A DNA stretch of 53,030 nt from UBA1757 sp045627385 (GTDB taxonomy: Bacteria; Bacteroidota; Bacteroidia; Bacteroidales; UBA1402). The notes under the pieces were generated by a model that was not told where the DNA came from, searched no databases, and saw only the letters and a program-made list of their open reading frames with translations. Of this stretch, positions 35,940 to 48,220 are shown piece by piece. Location: positions 1 through 53,030 of the forward strand of contig JAZQNO010000002.1 of the NCBI GenBank assembly GCA_045627385.1, in the 5' to 3' direction. The stretch's first letter is position 1. Every line of letters starts with the position of its first letter. The position numbers and the translations under genes are program-made.

Positions 35940-35979
35940 TGATTATCAATAAATTGAATTTGATTGTCAAATAATATCG

Positions 35980-35987
35980 CAAAGTTA
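35980..35987 (-). promoter_or_regulatory. -7 box of glnN
   Basis: The minus strand reads TAACTTTGCG, matching TAnnTTTG, 40 bp before the ATG. The -33 region lacks TTTG, so an activator or other sigma is possible. Confidence 0.55.
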
Positions 35988-36032
35988 GAAAATAATCAGT
36001 AAATTAGCACACTTTTATAACTCGAATACAAT

Positions 36033-37118
36033 ATGAAATTGAAAGCGCTTTGGAGTGTCCTGCTGCTCACTCCGTTTCTTCTCTCCTGCTGGGAAACGAC
36101 CTGCAAGGTTTCGGGTGTGGTGCCCGGTGCCGCCGACGGCGATTCCGTCTTCATCGTACAGATTCTGAACAATCAGATCGTACCGATCGACACGGTCAGC
36201 ATCAGCGGTGGAAAATTCAGCACCACCCTATCGCTCCCCGAGGACGAATCCATCGCCGCCATGTATCCGGAAGGTCAGAATTTTGTCAAGTTTTTCCCCG
36301 AAAAGGGCAAAGTGAGCCTCGTCATCAGCGAGTCTTCCATTGCCAGAGGCACTCGACTCAACAACATCATGGCCGACTATATCGGGCGCGAAAAGCAGTT
36401 GGATGAAAAATTCGACGAACTCGACGGACAACTTTCCGCTGAGGGTCTCTCCCCGGAACGTAGACAGGAAATCCTCAACAGTTTGGAACAGACTGAAAAC
36501 GAATACTATCAGATGACCCAGCAATTCTGTCAGGACAACATCACCAACCCCATCGGCATCGAACTGCTCAAACAGAACTATTACAGCTTCGATGGCGAAG
36601 CGCTCTATGCCATGGTGCAGGACATTCCGGAAAAATACCGTTCCGACAGCCGCGTGCAGCGTATCATCGCGGCAGCCGAGGCCCGTCATCAGACAGCCCC
36701 CGGTGTCCGTTTCGCCGATTTCTCCGCCCAGACGCCCGACGGAAAGACCGTCAGCCTGTCCGACTATGCCGGCAAGGGCAACTATGTCCTGGTCGATTTC
36801 TGGGCCAGTTGGTGTGGCCCCTGCTGCGAGGAAATGCCCAATCTGGTGCGTTTGTACAAAGAATATGCCGCTAAGGGATTCGAAATTGTCGGCGTTTCGC
36901 TCGACCGGGAGTTGGAAGCCTGGAAACAGGGCATCAGCCGATTGGGAATCACCTGGCCCCAGATGTCAGACCTGAAGTACTGGCAAGCCGAGGCCGCCGG
37001 CATTTATGGCGTCAGTTCCATTCCCCACACGGTACTCATCGGTCCCGACGGCATCATTATAGAGCGTGACCTTCGGGGTGTTGCTTTGGCTTCCAAGTTG
37101 GCCGAGTTGATGAAATAA
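36033..37118 (+). CDS. TlpA-like thioredoxin-fold lipoprotein with DUF4369-type N-terminus
   Basis: A 361-aa thiol-disulfide protein. Lipobox LLSC, Cys19. Residues about 24-115 form the DUF4369-like beta domain (CKVSGVVPGAADGDSVFIVQI), about 116-220 a helical linker, and 223-360 a thioredoxin domain with WCGPC (260-264) and cis-Pro in SSIPHTVLIGP. It probably reduces disulfides in the periplasm. The aminopeptidase C-like gene follows after 17 bp on the same strand. Family members are many in Bacteroidetes; the partner is unknown. Confidence 0.87.
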   Translation: MKLKALWSVLLLTPFLLSCWETTCKVSGVVPGAADGDSVFIVQILNNQIVPIDTVSISGGKFSTTLSLPEDESIAAMYPEGQNFVKFFPEKGKVSLVISESSIARGTRLNNIMADYIGREKQLDEKFDELDGQLSAEGLSPERRQEILNSLEQTENEYYQMTQQFCQDNITNPIGIELLKQNYYSFDGEALYAMVQDIPEKYRSDSRVQRIIAAAEARHQTAPGVRFADFSAQTPDGKTVSLSDYAGKGNYVLVDFWASWCGPCCEEMPNLVRLYKEYAAKGFEIVGVSLDRELEAWKQGISRLGITWPQMSDLKYWQAEAAGIYGVSSIPHTVLIGPDGIIIERDLRGVALASKLAELMK

Positions 37119-37135
37119 TCATAAATCAAACAGAT

Positions 37136-38332
37136 ATGAAATCAAATTTCCTTTTCCTTTCTCTGCTGGCTCTTCCTCTGTCGGTGACCGCCCAGCAAGC
37201 CGCCTCCGATGACGACAAATCCGAAGGCTTCCAGTTTCAGACCGTGAAGGAAGTGAAAATCACTCCCGTCAAAGATCAGAACCGTTCCAGCACCTGCTGG
37301 AGTTTCTCCTCCGTCGGTTTCTTCGAAGCCGAACTGCTTCGTGCCGGCAAAGGCGAATTCAACTTGTCCGAAATGTTCATCGTCCATCACACGATGGAAG
37401 ACCGTGCCGAGAATTACGTCCGCCTGCACGGCTCCAGTTCCTTCTCTCCCGGCGGCAGCTTCTATGACGCCATCTATTGCTGGAAAACCTACGGCATCGT
37501 GCCCCAGGAAGCCATGAACGGCATCTGCTACGGCGACACTCTGCCCGTGCACGGCGAACTTGACGCTGTGGCCGGCGCTTATGTCAACGCCATCGCCAAA
37601 GGCGATTGGAAGAAACTCACCCCAGTTTGGAAGAAAGGGCTTTCCGCCATTTACGACACCTACTTGGGCGAATGTCCCGAAGAGTTCACCTACAACGGCA
37701 AGAAATACACGCCGCGCAGTTTTGCCGACAAACTCGGCCTGGACATGGACGACTACGTATCCATCACATCCTATTCGCATCATCCGCTCTACAGCGAATT
37801 CCCCTTGGAAATCGAAGACAACTGGCGTCTGGAAAAGTCCTACAATGTGACGATGGACGAAATGATGGCCATCATCGACAACGCTCTTGAAAACGACTAT
37901 ACCATCGCTTGGGGGGCCGATGTGAGCGAAGACGGCTTCACCCGCGACGGCATCGGTGTGGTGGTCGATCCGGCCAGCAGTTCCGAACTGGGCGGTTCCG
38001 ACATGGCCCGCTGGCTGAAGATGAGCAAAGCCGACAGAGGCAAAGAACTCACTTCGAAGCCTTTCCCCGAAATGGCCATCACTCCTGAAATGCGTCAGGA
38101 GGCTTTCGACAACTGGCAGACCACCGACGACCATGGCATGCTCATCTTCGGCAAGGCTGTCGACCAGACGGGCAACACCTTCTACATGGTCAAGAACTCC
38201 TGGGGCACCAAGAGCCAGTACAACGGTATCTGGTACATTTCCAAGGCCTTTGTGCAGTACAAGACGATGAATTTCGTGGTCAACAAGAATGCCCTTCCCA
38301 AGGACATCAAAAAAAGACTGCAGATTAAATAA
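37136..38332 (+). CDS. C1-family peptidase, aminopeptidase C-like, exported
   Basis: A 398-aa papain-fold peptidase with signal peptide 1-19 (ends VTAQ). Catalytic Cys is in NRSSTCWSFSS, His in DDHGMLIFG, and Asn in VKNSWGTK. The length and spacing match PepC/bleomycin-hydrolase-like proteins of Bacteroidetes, which are usually exported. It acts on peptides in the periplasm or beyond. The downstream 70 bp hold the tRNA-Lys promoter. Confidence 0.88.
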   Translation: MKSNFLFLSLLALPLSVTAQQAASDDDKSEGFQFQTVKEVKITPVKDQNRSSTCWSFSSVGFFEAELLRAGKGEFNLSEMFIVHHTMEDRAENYVRLHGSSSFSPGGSFYDAIYCWKTYGIVPQEAMNGICYGDTLPVHGELDAVAGAYVNAIAKGDWKKLTPVWKKGLSAIYDTYLGECPEEFTYNGKKYTPRSFADKLGLDMDDYVSITSYSHHPLYSEFPLEIEDNWRLEKSYNVTMDEMMAIIDNALENDYTIAWGADVSEDGFTRDGIGVVVDPASSSELGGSDMARWLKMSKADRGKELTSKPFPEMAITPEMRQEAFDNWQTTDDHGMLIFGKAVDQTGNTFYMVKNSWGTKSQYNGIWYISKAFVQYKTMNFVVNKNALPKDIKKRLQIK

Positions 38333-38348
38333 AAAAGTCTGGAAAATA

Positions 38349-38379
38349 TTTGTCGGTTTATTTGAAATGAGTACCTTTG
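38349..38379 (+). promoter_or_regulatory. promoter of tRNA-Lys copy 2
   Basis: TTTG (38349-38352), 19-bp spacer, TACCTTTG (38372-38379). The tRNA starts 26 bp downstream. Confidence 0.85.
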
Positions 38380-38404
38380 CGCCCGTTATCGAAAAGCCGA
38401 TAAT

Positions 38405-38477
38405 GACTCCGTAGCTCAGTTGGTAGAGCAATTGACTCTTAATCAATGGGTCGTGGGTTCGAGCCCCACCGGGGTCA
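38405..38477 (+). tRNA. tRNA-Lys(CTT), copy 2
   Basis: A 73-nt cloverleaf with acceptor GACTCCG/CGGGGTC, anticodon loop CTCTTAA, anticodon CTT. It differs from copy 1 only in the anticodon stem (ATTGA versus ACTGA) and in the T stem. CCA is not encoded. It has its own promoter and terminator. Confidence 0.96.
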
Positions 38478-38482
38478 CTCGG

Positions 38483-38516
38483 AAAGCCGCTCAGAAGCAA
38501 TTCGGAGCGGCTTTTT
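38483..38516 (+). terminator. terminator of tRNA-Lys
   Basis: A 10-bp stem AAAGCCGCTC / GAGCGGCTTT followed by T run. It starts 6 bp after the tRNA. Confidence 0.9.
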
Positions 38517-38550
38517 GTTTGTATGGAACGGCACATTTTCAAGACTCGAA

Positions 38551-39750
38551 ATGAAGAACGGACAACTGAATGAGGTTTTCAAAGACGGCACCCGTTGGAA
38601 GGCGCTGCTCATCTCGCTGACGCTGTCGGCCGTCGGCTTCGGACTCTACAAGGGAGTCCTGGACAATTATCTGGCCGAAGTGGTGAAAATGCAGGAGTTC
38701 GACCGGGGCCTCACCGAATTCTTCCGCGAACTGCCGGGTCTGCTGCTGGTGCTGATTCTGGCGGTCTTCTACCGCTCGTCTGCCGAAAAGATGTACAAAG
38801 CCGGTATGGTGGTGATGGTGGTCGGAATGACCATGCAGGCATTCATTTCGCCGGCCAAGTGGCTGGTGATGATGGCCATCTTCTTCTACTCCATCGGCGA
38901 ACACCTGCAACTGGGTATGAAGAACACCCTTTCGTTGGAGTATTCCCACGAGAACCATGGCGGTCAGGCGCTCGGCTATCAGAATTCCGTCTACCAGATC
39001 GGCAATCTCGTCGGATACCTTGTCATCATTGCCGCTTTTGCGCTGGTGCAGAGCACTCGCCTCTTCCGTCCCACGTTCGTGGCGGCCGCCCTCTGTCTGC
39101 TGGCAGCTGCGCTGGTGAGTTTCCGTCTGACGGGCGACAGCCAGACCGACAAAAGCAAATCGCGCTTCTATTTCCGCCGAAAATTCCACAAATATTACAT
39201 GTTGGAAGTGTTTTACGGCGCCCGCAAACAAGTCTTCTTCACCTTCGGCCCTTACGTGCTCATCCTGTTCTACGGAGCCGACGCCGGCACCGTGAGCCTG
39301 CTGTTTGCCATATCCGCCGTCGCCTGCTTCATCTTCGCTCCGCTGGTGGGCCGGCTCATCGACCGCGTCGGCTACAAGCCGGTCATGATCGGCGACACCC
39401 TGCTGCTGGTGGTCGTATGTTTCTTCTACGGATTCGCACACCATCTGTTCGACATGCACACCGCTTTCATCATTTGCTGTGTCAACTATGTGCTCGATTC
39501 AGTCATTTCGCTGGCTTCGATGGCCTCCAACGTCTATGTGCAGGACATTTCCGACAGCAAGGAAGAAATGCGTGCCACCATATCGACCGGCATTTCCGTG
39601 AACCACCTCATCACCATTTTCATTGCTCTGCTGGGCGGATGGGTCTGGAAAGTGATGGGCATCGAGACCCTGTTCATGGTCTCCGCCTTCCTCGGACTCT
39701 GCAACAGTGCCTACGCCGCCACCATCAGGCCGACGGCCAGCCAGCGTTGA
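38551..39750 (+). CDS. MFS transporter
   Basis: A 399-aa membrane protein with about 12 hydrophobic segments. N-terminal FGLYKGVLDNYLAEVVKMQEFDRGL, then FYSIGEHLQLGMKNTLSLEY, central loop with GDSQTDKSKSRFYFRR, then FTFGPYVLILFYG and LVGRLIDRVGYKPVMI (the typical MFS loop motif GRLxDRxG). Substrate unknown. The start at 38551 (MKNGQ) is clear because the open frame upstream runs through the tRNA and its terminator. No promoter was seen in the 34-bp gap. Confidence 0.86.
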   Translation: MKNGQLNEVFKDGTRWKALLISLTLSAVGFGLYKGVLDNYLAEVVKMQEFDRGLTEFFRELPGLLLVLILAVFYRSSAEKMYKAGMVVMVVGMTMQAFISPAKWLVMMAIFFYSIGEHLQLGMKNTLSLEYSHENHGGQALGYQNSVYQIGNLVGYLVIIAAFALVQSTRLFRPTFVAAALCLLAAALVSFRLTGDSQTDKSKSRFYFRRKFHKYYMLEVFYGARKQVFFTFGPYVLILFYGADAGTVSLLFAISAVACFIFAPLVGRLIDRVGYKPVMIGDTLLLVVVCFFYGFAHHLFDMHTAFIICCVNYVLDSVISLASMASNVYVQDISDSKEEMRATISTGISVNHLITIFIALLGGWVWKVMGIETLFMVSAFLGLCNSAYAATIRPTASQR

Positions 39751-39754
39751 GCCT

Positions 39755-41563
39755 CTACTCTTTTTCCGAGAGTTCCAGCCAACGTAATTCCTTTTCATCT
39801 AGCGCGTCTTTCAGCTGGGGCAGTTCGCGGCAGAGCGCTTCGATTTCGGAGCTTGTCAGAGGAAAACTGAAACCGCTCACTTCTTCGCCCGACAAGGCCT
39901 TTTCAATGGACGACTTGCGGGTTTCCAGCCCGGCGATTTCCTGCTCCAGCGCTTCAAACTCCTTCTGTTCCTTGTAGGTGCGTCTGTTTCGGTTCTGCTT
40001 GGGCGCGGACGGTGCAACCGCCTGTGGGCGGTTCTGTGGCTCCGATGCGGCTTTCCGACGCCGTTCTTCCGCTTCCTGTTCCTCACGCCACAGACGGTAT
40101 TGGGTGTAGTTGCCGGGGAAATCCTTCACCACGCCGTCGCCTTGGAACGCCAGCAGATGGTCCACGATCTTGTCCATGAAAAAGCGGTCGTGGCTGACTA
40201 CCAGCACACAGCCTTTGAAATGGCTCAGATAGTCTTCCAGCAGGTTCAGCGTGACAATGTCCAGATCGTTGGTCGGCTCGTCGAGCACCAGGAAATTGGG
40301 ATTGCGCATCAGCACGGTGCAGAGATACAGTCGCCGCCGCTCGCCGCCGCTGAGTTTGGCCACATAGCCGTACTGCTTTTCGTGGCTGAAGAGGAAATGG
40401 TTGAGAAACTGGGAAGCCGTGAAGCGGCGCCCGTCGTCGAGACGGATTTCATCGGCGATGTCGGTCACGATGTCGATGACGCGCTTGCCCTCGTCGAACG
40501 ACAGCCCTTCCTGGCTGTAATAGCCGAAGACTACCGTCTGTCCGATGTCGAAACTGCCGCTGTCGCAGGGTTCCTGGCCCAGCAGCATCTTCAGGAAAGT
40601 GCTTTTGCCACAGCCGTTCCGGCCGATGATGCCCACTTTTTCGTAGCGGGCGAACTGATAGTAGAAATCCTTCAGGATGAGTTTGTCGCCGAATGATTTG
40701 GAAATGTATTTGGCTTCGAAAATCTTGGATCCGATGTAGGAGGCTTTCACATCCAGCTGGAGTGCGGCTTCCTTGCGGCCTTGCGACACCTTTTCTTCGA
40801 GTTCGTAGAAGGCGTCTTTGCGGGCACGGGCTTTGGTGCCGCGGGCGCAGGGCATGCGGCGCATCCAGTCCAGTTCGTAGCGGAACAGATTGGCGGCTTT
40901 CTCCATCTCGGCGTTCCAATGGTCGGTCCTCTCCTGCCGTTTTTCCAGATAATAGGAATAGTTGCCGGTGTAGGCGTAGAGCTGCTTGTCGTCGATTTCC
41001 AGAATGAGGTTGCAGACGCGGTCCAGGAAGTATCGGTCGTGCGTGACCATAAGCAAGGTGACGCCGCTGCGCAGGAGATAGTTTTCGAGCCACTCGGTCA
41101 TCTCCAGGTCGAGGTGGTTGGTGGGCTCGTCCAGAATGAGCAGGTCGGGGTCGGACACTAGCGCGAAGGCCAGCGCCACGCGCTTGCGTTCTCCGCCCGA
41201 CAGGTGGTCCACCGGGCGGTCGAACTCCCCTACTGACAGTCTGGTCAGAATCTGGCGCAGCCGCAACTCGTCGTGACCTTTGGCCAGTCCGGCCTGAAGG
41301 ATGGTCTGACCCGGCTGGAACACGGGATTCTGCGGCAGATAAGACACTTTCAGATCCTTACGGTAGACAATGCTCCCCGAATCGTACTGGCCGCCGCCTG
41401 CCAGGATGTCCAACAAGGTGGATTTGCCTTTTCCGTTTTGCGCGATCAGGGCGATGCGCTGTCCCTGAGCCACTCCGAACGAGATGTCACGGAAAAGCAC
41501 CAAATCTCCGAAAGACTTGGTCAGATGGTCTACCTGCAGATATGCGACGGGATTGGCTGCCAT
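39755..41563 (-). CDS. ABC-F family ATPase, Uup-like
   Basis: A 602-aa soluble protein with two ABC domains: Walker A AQNGKGKST and GRNGCGKST; signatures LSGGERKRVALAFAL and LSGGERRRLYLCTVL; Walker B LLILDEPTNHLDL and FLVLDEPTNDLDI. A C-terminal charged coiled coil (about 515-600) fits Uup, which binds DNA or ribosomes. ABC-F proteins act in translation or replication repair, not transport. It lies 3 bp after uvrA and 4 bp from the converging MFS gene. Confidence 0.88.
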   Translation of the reverse strand: MAANPVAYLQVDHLTKSFGDLVLFRDISFGVAQGQRIALIAQNGKGKSTLLDILAGGGQYDSGSIVYRKDLKVSYLPQNPVFQPGQTILQAGLAKGHDELRLRQILTRLSVGEFDRPVDHLSGGERKRVALAFALVSDPDLLILDEPTNHLDLEMTEWLENYLLRSGVTLLMVTHDRYFLDRVCNLILEIDDKQLYAYTGNYSYYLEKRQERTDHWNAEMEKAANLFRYELDWMRRMPCARGTKARARKDAFYELEEKVSQGRKEAALQLDVKASYIGSKIFEAKYISKSFGDKLILKDFYYQFARYEKVGIIGRNGCGKSTFLKMLLGQEPCDSGSFDIGQTVVFGYYSQEGLSFDEGKRVIDIVTDIADEIRLDDGRRFTASQFLNHFLFSHEKQYGYVAKLSGGERRRLYLCTVLMRNPNFLVLDEPTNDLDIVTLNLLEDYLSHFKGCVLVVSHDRFFMDKIVDHLLAFQGDGVVKDFPGNYTQYRLWREEQEAEERRRKAASEPQNRPQAVAPSAPKQNRNRRTYKEQKEFEALEQEIAGLETRKSSIEKALSGEEVSGFSFPLTSSEIEALCRELPQLKDALDEKELRWLELSEKE

Positions 41564-41566
41564 AAA

Positions 41567-44378
<2,812 letters not shown>

Positions 44379-44389
<11 letters not shown>

Positions 44390-45314
44390 AGACTACCCAA
44401 TTCTGGTCGTGGACATAAGGAAGTTTGCGCAGGTCCGTTTTCGCAGCTTGCGCCGGTATCTGCACGCTGAAGGTCTTTTCCTTGGGATTGTCCATCTTCG
44501 TGTCTCTGATCCAGAGATTCCATTCTTTCAGCTGGCTGTAGGTGATGCCGTGTTCGTGTGCGAAGACGGCCCAGTCGGCCACCGGACCGGAAACGCTGAC
44601 CAGCTCACCGCTGAAAGGCTGGTAGAGGTCGTCGGCCTGCAGTTTGAAACCGTAGCGTATGGGGTGTTCCAAAAAGCACTTGATGGCCAGAATGCGGAAC
44701 ACATAGCGGTAGGTCTCTTCGTTCAGCCACAATCCGTAATAGCTGGTTTCCTGCTGTTTGGCCAGTTCTGTGCGGATGCGGCGCCGGCCTGCGTTGTAGG
44801 CGGCCGCCACCAGAGACCAGTCCTTGAACTCCTCATAACAGGCCCTGAAATAGCGGCAGGCAGCCTCGGTCGACTTCACCGCATCGTAGCGCTCATCCAC
44901 CTGCTTGTCGACCTGCAGCCCGTATTCGCGGCCGGTTTCTTCCATAAATTGCCACAGTCCGGCGGCTCCCGATGGTGAAACGGCCTTGGGATTGAGCGTG
45001 CTTTCGATGCAGCAGAGATATTTCATGTCGTCGGGGATGCCCTGGGCTTTCAGAATGGGCTCGATAACGGGAAAATAGCGGTTGGCCCGCTTGATCGTGA
45101 GCAGGGAGGCCGAGTGCATGTAATTGTCGGCCATGATTTCACGGTCGAATCGTTCGCGGAGGTCGCTCCGGCTCAAATCCACGGTCTGGCCGCAGAAAAC
45201 CACGTTCTCAGGGCATGGAATGGCGTAGGTGCTGGCCGGATTCAGTTCGTTCTGTGCCTCGGAGGTAAAAAGGACCGTCAGCATGAGGCCCGCTATGATG
45301 GCTATTCTTTTCAT
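44379..45314 (-). CDS. SLT-family lytic transglycosylase
   Basis: A 311-aa exported muramidase-like enzyme with signal peptide 1-20 (ends TSEA). Catalytic Glu104 in CCIESTLNPKAVSPSGAAGLWQFM is the SLT motif; AAYNAGRRRI follows. It cleaves glycan strands of peptidoglycan, making 1,6-anhydroMurNAc ends. A LysM-like segment may follow at about 229-275 (LKLQADDLYQPFSG region not certain). It overlaps uvrA and starts 3 bp after the T9SS-sorted protein gene. Confidence 0.88.
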
Positions 45315-45317
45315 TTT

Positions 45318-46640
45318 CTACTCCAGAATGTTGATGTCACCTTTCTTGACGTATTCGATTCCGTCGCTGCCCGTTGCCGTGATGACATAAAAATAGACGC
45401 CGGGGTTGACAGGCTTACCCCGATAAGTTCCGTCCCATCCCGTCGAAGGATCCGTCCATTCGAACAGCAGGTTGCCCCAGCGGTTGAGGATTCGGCCATG
45501 GAATTTGACCAGCGATTTGTAGGCCACCCGGAATTCGTCGTTGTCGCCGGGCGTGGAGCGCGGCGAAAAGAAATTGGGACAGTCGAGCATGGATTCGGTC
45601 ACCTTGACGGTGAAACTGGCCGAATCGCTGCAGATGCGGTCTTTGCCGCTGACATAGAGCTTCACCTTGTACTCTCCCGCTTCGTTGAACACGTGCTCCA
45701 CATTCTCGTCGGTGTGGTAGATGCTGGATGTCTCGCTGCCTGGTTTGGTGAATATGGTCCAGGCGCAGAAAGTCGCCGCCGGGTTGGGATGGCTTTCGAA
45801 CTCTACGGTAAACGGAGCCGAACCGGTCAGAAGCCCGCCGCTGGAGACGGGGTCGCCGTCATCCCCGCCACCGATTTCATTGGCGGCGGCCGCTTTGGGT
45901 TGCGCTTTGGCGGTGGCGTGGCTGCAGTCGGCTCTGACCGCCTGATAATCGAAACCGGCGACCGCAGGCGTCAGGCCGAAATGGCTGGCGAACTGGTCAC
46001 CGCTGATTTCAAAATAGGTGTCCTGAAGCGGAGCGTCAACCGAAAAATTGGGTGTTTCGCCGTTGATGACCAGCGTCTTTTCTTCGTCTGCATAGCGCTC
46101 GCGCGCATCGTCCCAGACGGCATCTGTCCATGTGAGCGTGTGCGTGCGAGGCAGCGGATAGACTCGGGTGCCATTGGAGCCCACATAGCTGAAATCGGCC
46201 ATTTGACCGAGCAGGACGATGGACAGGCTGACCGCAATGTCTTCGGCTTCGGTGACGGCATGCATGTCGGCGTAGGTCAGCGGTTTTTCCGTGTAGTCCA
46301 CCACATAGAACGAATAGGTCCGGCTGCCGTCGCTGAGGAGGTATCCGCCGGCCTTCAATTCGCTCGGCCAACAGGAAGCCGCATCGCTTTCGGCAGTGAC
46401 GGTTTCGGCCGACAAGGGGTCGTCGGCATAGTGTTTCCATTGCCAGAGACTGGGGTCGTCGGTTTGGAAACTGACTTTGGCCGAGCCCAGCCCGTTGAAG
46501 ACAAACACCTGTTCCAGACCGGATTCCGCCTGGGGTGTGTATAGATAGGGATTGCCTTCGGCCGTGAAAATGTTTTCCGCGCCCAGTGCGGTTACGGAAA
46601 GCCATAAGGCCAGAATCGGTAGAGGTCGGAAGAGCTTCAT
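45318..46640 (-). CDS. PKD-type protein with T9SS type B (gliding-motility C-terminal) sorting domain
   Basis: About 440 aa, signal peptide first (LPILALWLSVTALGAE). Central part is a PKD-like domain at roughly 270-350 (APFTVEFESHPNPAATFCAWTI, HVFNEAGEYKVKLYVSG). C-terminal about 355-440 is the type B sorting domain: CPNFFSPRSTPGDNDEFRV, VKFHGRILNRWGNLLFEW, TGWDGTYRGKPVNPGVYFYVI and the closing GDINIL. It should leave the cell by the type IX system. The upstream ATG at 46655 lies at the expected transcript start, so 46640 is used. First gene of the operon with the lytic transglycosylase, uvrA and Uup. Confidence 0.86.
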   Translation of the reverse strand: MKLFRPLPILALWLSVTALGAENIFTAEGNPYLYTPQAESGLEQVFVFNGLGSAKVSFQTDDPSLWQWKHYADDPLSAETVTAESDAASCWPSELKAGGYLLSDGSRTYSFYVVDYTEKPLTYADMHAVTEAEDIAVSLSIVLLGQMADFSYVGSNGTRVYPLPRTHTLTWTDAVWDDARERYADEEKTLVINGETPNFSVDAPLQDTYFEISGDQFASHFGLTPAVAGFDYQAVRADCSHATAKAQPKAAAANEIGGGDDGDPVSSGGLLTGSAPFTVEFESHPNPAATFCAWTIFTKPGSETSSIYHTDENVEHVFNEAGEYKVKLYVSGKDRICSDSASFTVKVTESMLDCPNFFSPRSTPGDNDEFRVAYKSLVKFHGRILNRWGNLLFEWTDPSTGWDGTYRGKPVNPGVYFYVITATGSDGIEYVKKGDINILE

Positions 46641-46662
46641 CGTACTTGTCTTCAAAATCGTG

Positions 46663-46670
46663 CGAAGATA
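46663..46670 (-). promoter_or_regulatory. -7 box of the T9SS-sorted protein/uvrA operon
   Basis: The minus strand reads TATCTTCGC, a variant of TAnnTTTG, 23 bp before the chosen ATG at 46640. It faces the LysM gene promoter. Confidence 0.5.
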
Positions 46671-46692
46671 CGGAAAAATCCGTTATTTTGTT

Positions 46693-46700
46693 TACCTTTG
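46693..46700 (+). promoter_or_regulatory. -7 box of the LysM gene
   Basis: TACCTTTGC matches the consensus, 20 bp before the ATG at 46721. No TTTG at -33. Confidence 0.6.
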
Positions 46701-46720
46701 CCCTTGCTAAAACAAGATTT

Positions 46721-48208
46721 ATGAAGCGTGTTTTCGGATGCCTGATGCTGCTGTTGCTGACAGCCGTTTCCTTATATGCCCGGCGGACGGCCGAGATCCC
46801 GGTCGTCACCTACGACGGCAAATCGTACTACCGATACGAAGTTCAGCCGAAAGAGACCGTTTACGGCCTTTCGCTGCGTTTCGGCATCACTCAGGAAGAT
46901 CTGGTGGCGCTGAATCCTTTCCTTTCCGAAGGATTGAAAATCGGCCAGACCCTGCTGATTCCCGTCCGAGTTCCTGAAAACCAGTCCTCAGAAACATCAC
47001 AACTGCTTGAAAACAAGCCGGAAGAGGCTGCACCCCAAACACCCTTGGAAGACATCCGGGTGCTCAGAGACGACAGCCTGACGGTCCCTTGCGACACCCT
47101 GTCCCAGCCCTCTGACAGCCTCGGATCTTTCCGTTTCGCCTCTGGTGACAAGATGTCGGTGCTGCTGCTCCTTCCGCTCAATCTGGACGATTCCGCCGGC
47201 ATCCACACGGAACGGTATGTGGAATTCTACGAAGGTATGCTGATGGCGGTCGATACCTTGCGCCAACTTGGCCTTTCTTTCGACATTTCGGTGTATGACA
47301 TCCGAAACGATTTCGCCGGACTGCGCAACACGGTGGCCAGACTCACTCCCCCGCTCAATTCGCTAGTCATCGCGGCCGCCAACGAAGACCAGATTCCCTT
47401 CCTGTCGCAATGGTGCATGCGCTACCGTCTTCCGCTCATCCTTCCTTTCAGTTCGCGAGTCAACGAAACGGCCGACTATTCCTGCATTTTCCAGGTCAAC
47501 CAGTCGCGTCAGATGATGGCCGAGCGGATGCTGGACATCGACACGGCCGTATTTTCCGGAAAGAACATTCTGCTCATCCGCTCGGTCATTGAAGAGGCCG
47601 GCGACAATTCAGACTATTTCCGTGCACTTCGCCGTCGGCTTCAAGACCATCATATCGCTTTCCGCGAGATCCGCGAGTATCAGAGCGAAAACGAAGCGAT
47701 GCAGGACAGCATCGCCATGCGTCTGTCCACCGAAAGGCCCAACCTGGTCATCCCCGCCCCTATGTCGCTGACAGACACCAGGCGTATGGTGACATTGCTG
47801 GGTGCGGCCGCCAACGCCACGCCAAAAGCCTCCGTCTCCATCTGGGGATATCCCGAATGGATTGCCTTGAGCAAGAGTTGCCTGCCCATTCTGCATCAGC
47901 TCAACGCCGAGTATTTCTCGGGCTACTATGCCGATTTCACCCGCCAGGAATTGAAAGACTTCCAGGTGGCCTACAGCCGGACATTCGGCAAAGACCTGCT
48001 CAACACCTATCCGCGCTATGCCATGATGGGCTATGACATCATGGTCCATTTTGCCGGAAAACGGCCCGATTCCGGTCTGGAGCTGCCCTTGCTGCAGCAC
48101 CAGTTCAATTGGAGCCGCACGTCTTCCTACAGCGGACAATACAATCGGGCGCTCTACCTGGTCCATTATTATCCCGACCGTCAGGTCAAGGCCACTCTCC
48201 TGCCCTAA
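46721..48208 (+). CDS. LysM plus periplasmic-ligand-binding-fold protein
   Basis: A 495-aa exported protein with signal peptide 1-20 (ends SLYA). LysM peptidoglycan-binding domain at about 37-82 (YEVQPKETVYGLSLRFGITQEDLVALNP). A linker of about 60 residues, then a type I periplasmic-binding fold (about 140-490): MSVLLLLPLNLDD, YVEFYEGMLMAVDTLRQLG, LVIAAANEDQIPFLS, and YPRYAMMGYDIMVHFA. Likely a cell-wall-bound sensor or scaffold; it has no transporter partner here. The start at 46721 gives a signal peptide; the longer frame is upstream junk. It is followed after 12 bp by a beta-barrel gene. Confidence 0.84.
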   Translation: MKRVFGCLMLLLLTAVSLYARRTAEIPVVTYDGKSYYRYEVQPKETVYGLSLRFGITQEDLVALNPFLSEGLKIGQTLLIPVRVPENQSSETSQLLENKPEEAAPQTPLEDIRVLRDDSLTVPCDTLSQPSDSLGSFRFASGDKMSVLLLLPLNLDDSAGIHTERYVEFYEGMLMAVDTLRQLGLSFDISVYDIRNDFAGLRNTVARLTPPLNSLVIAAANEDQIPFLSQWCMRYRLPLILPFSSRVNETADYSCIFQVNQSRQMMAERMLDIDTAVFSGKNILLIRSVIEEAGDNSDYFRALRRRLQDHHIAFREIREYQSENEAMQDSIAMRLSTERPNLVIPAPMSLTDTRRMVTLLGAAANATPKASVSIWGYPEWIALSKSCLPILHQLNAEYFSGYYADFTRQELKDFQVAYSRTFGKDLLNTYPRYAMMGYDIMVHFAGKRPDSGLELPLLQHQFNWSRTSSYSGQYNRALYLVHYYPDRQVKATLLP

Positions 48209-48220
48209 ATCAGCAAGCGT

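Noticed and set aside
33867..35942. 691-aa plus-strand ORF opposite glnN
   Set aside because: Antisense shadow of glutamine synthetase III, created by rare use of TTA, CTA and TCA codons; its protein is unlike any family and His/Val-rich.
37142..38542. 466-aa minus-strand ORF over aminopeptidase C and tRNA-Lys
   Set aside because: It runs through a tRNA and its terminator on the opposite strand, so it cannot be a real gene.
45114..46544. 476-aa plus-strand ORF opposite the T9SS-sorted protein
   Set aside because: Antisense shadow; the minus-strand frame holds the sorting domain and signal peptide.
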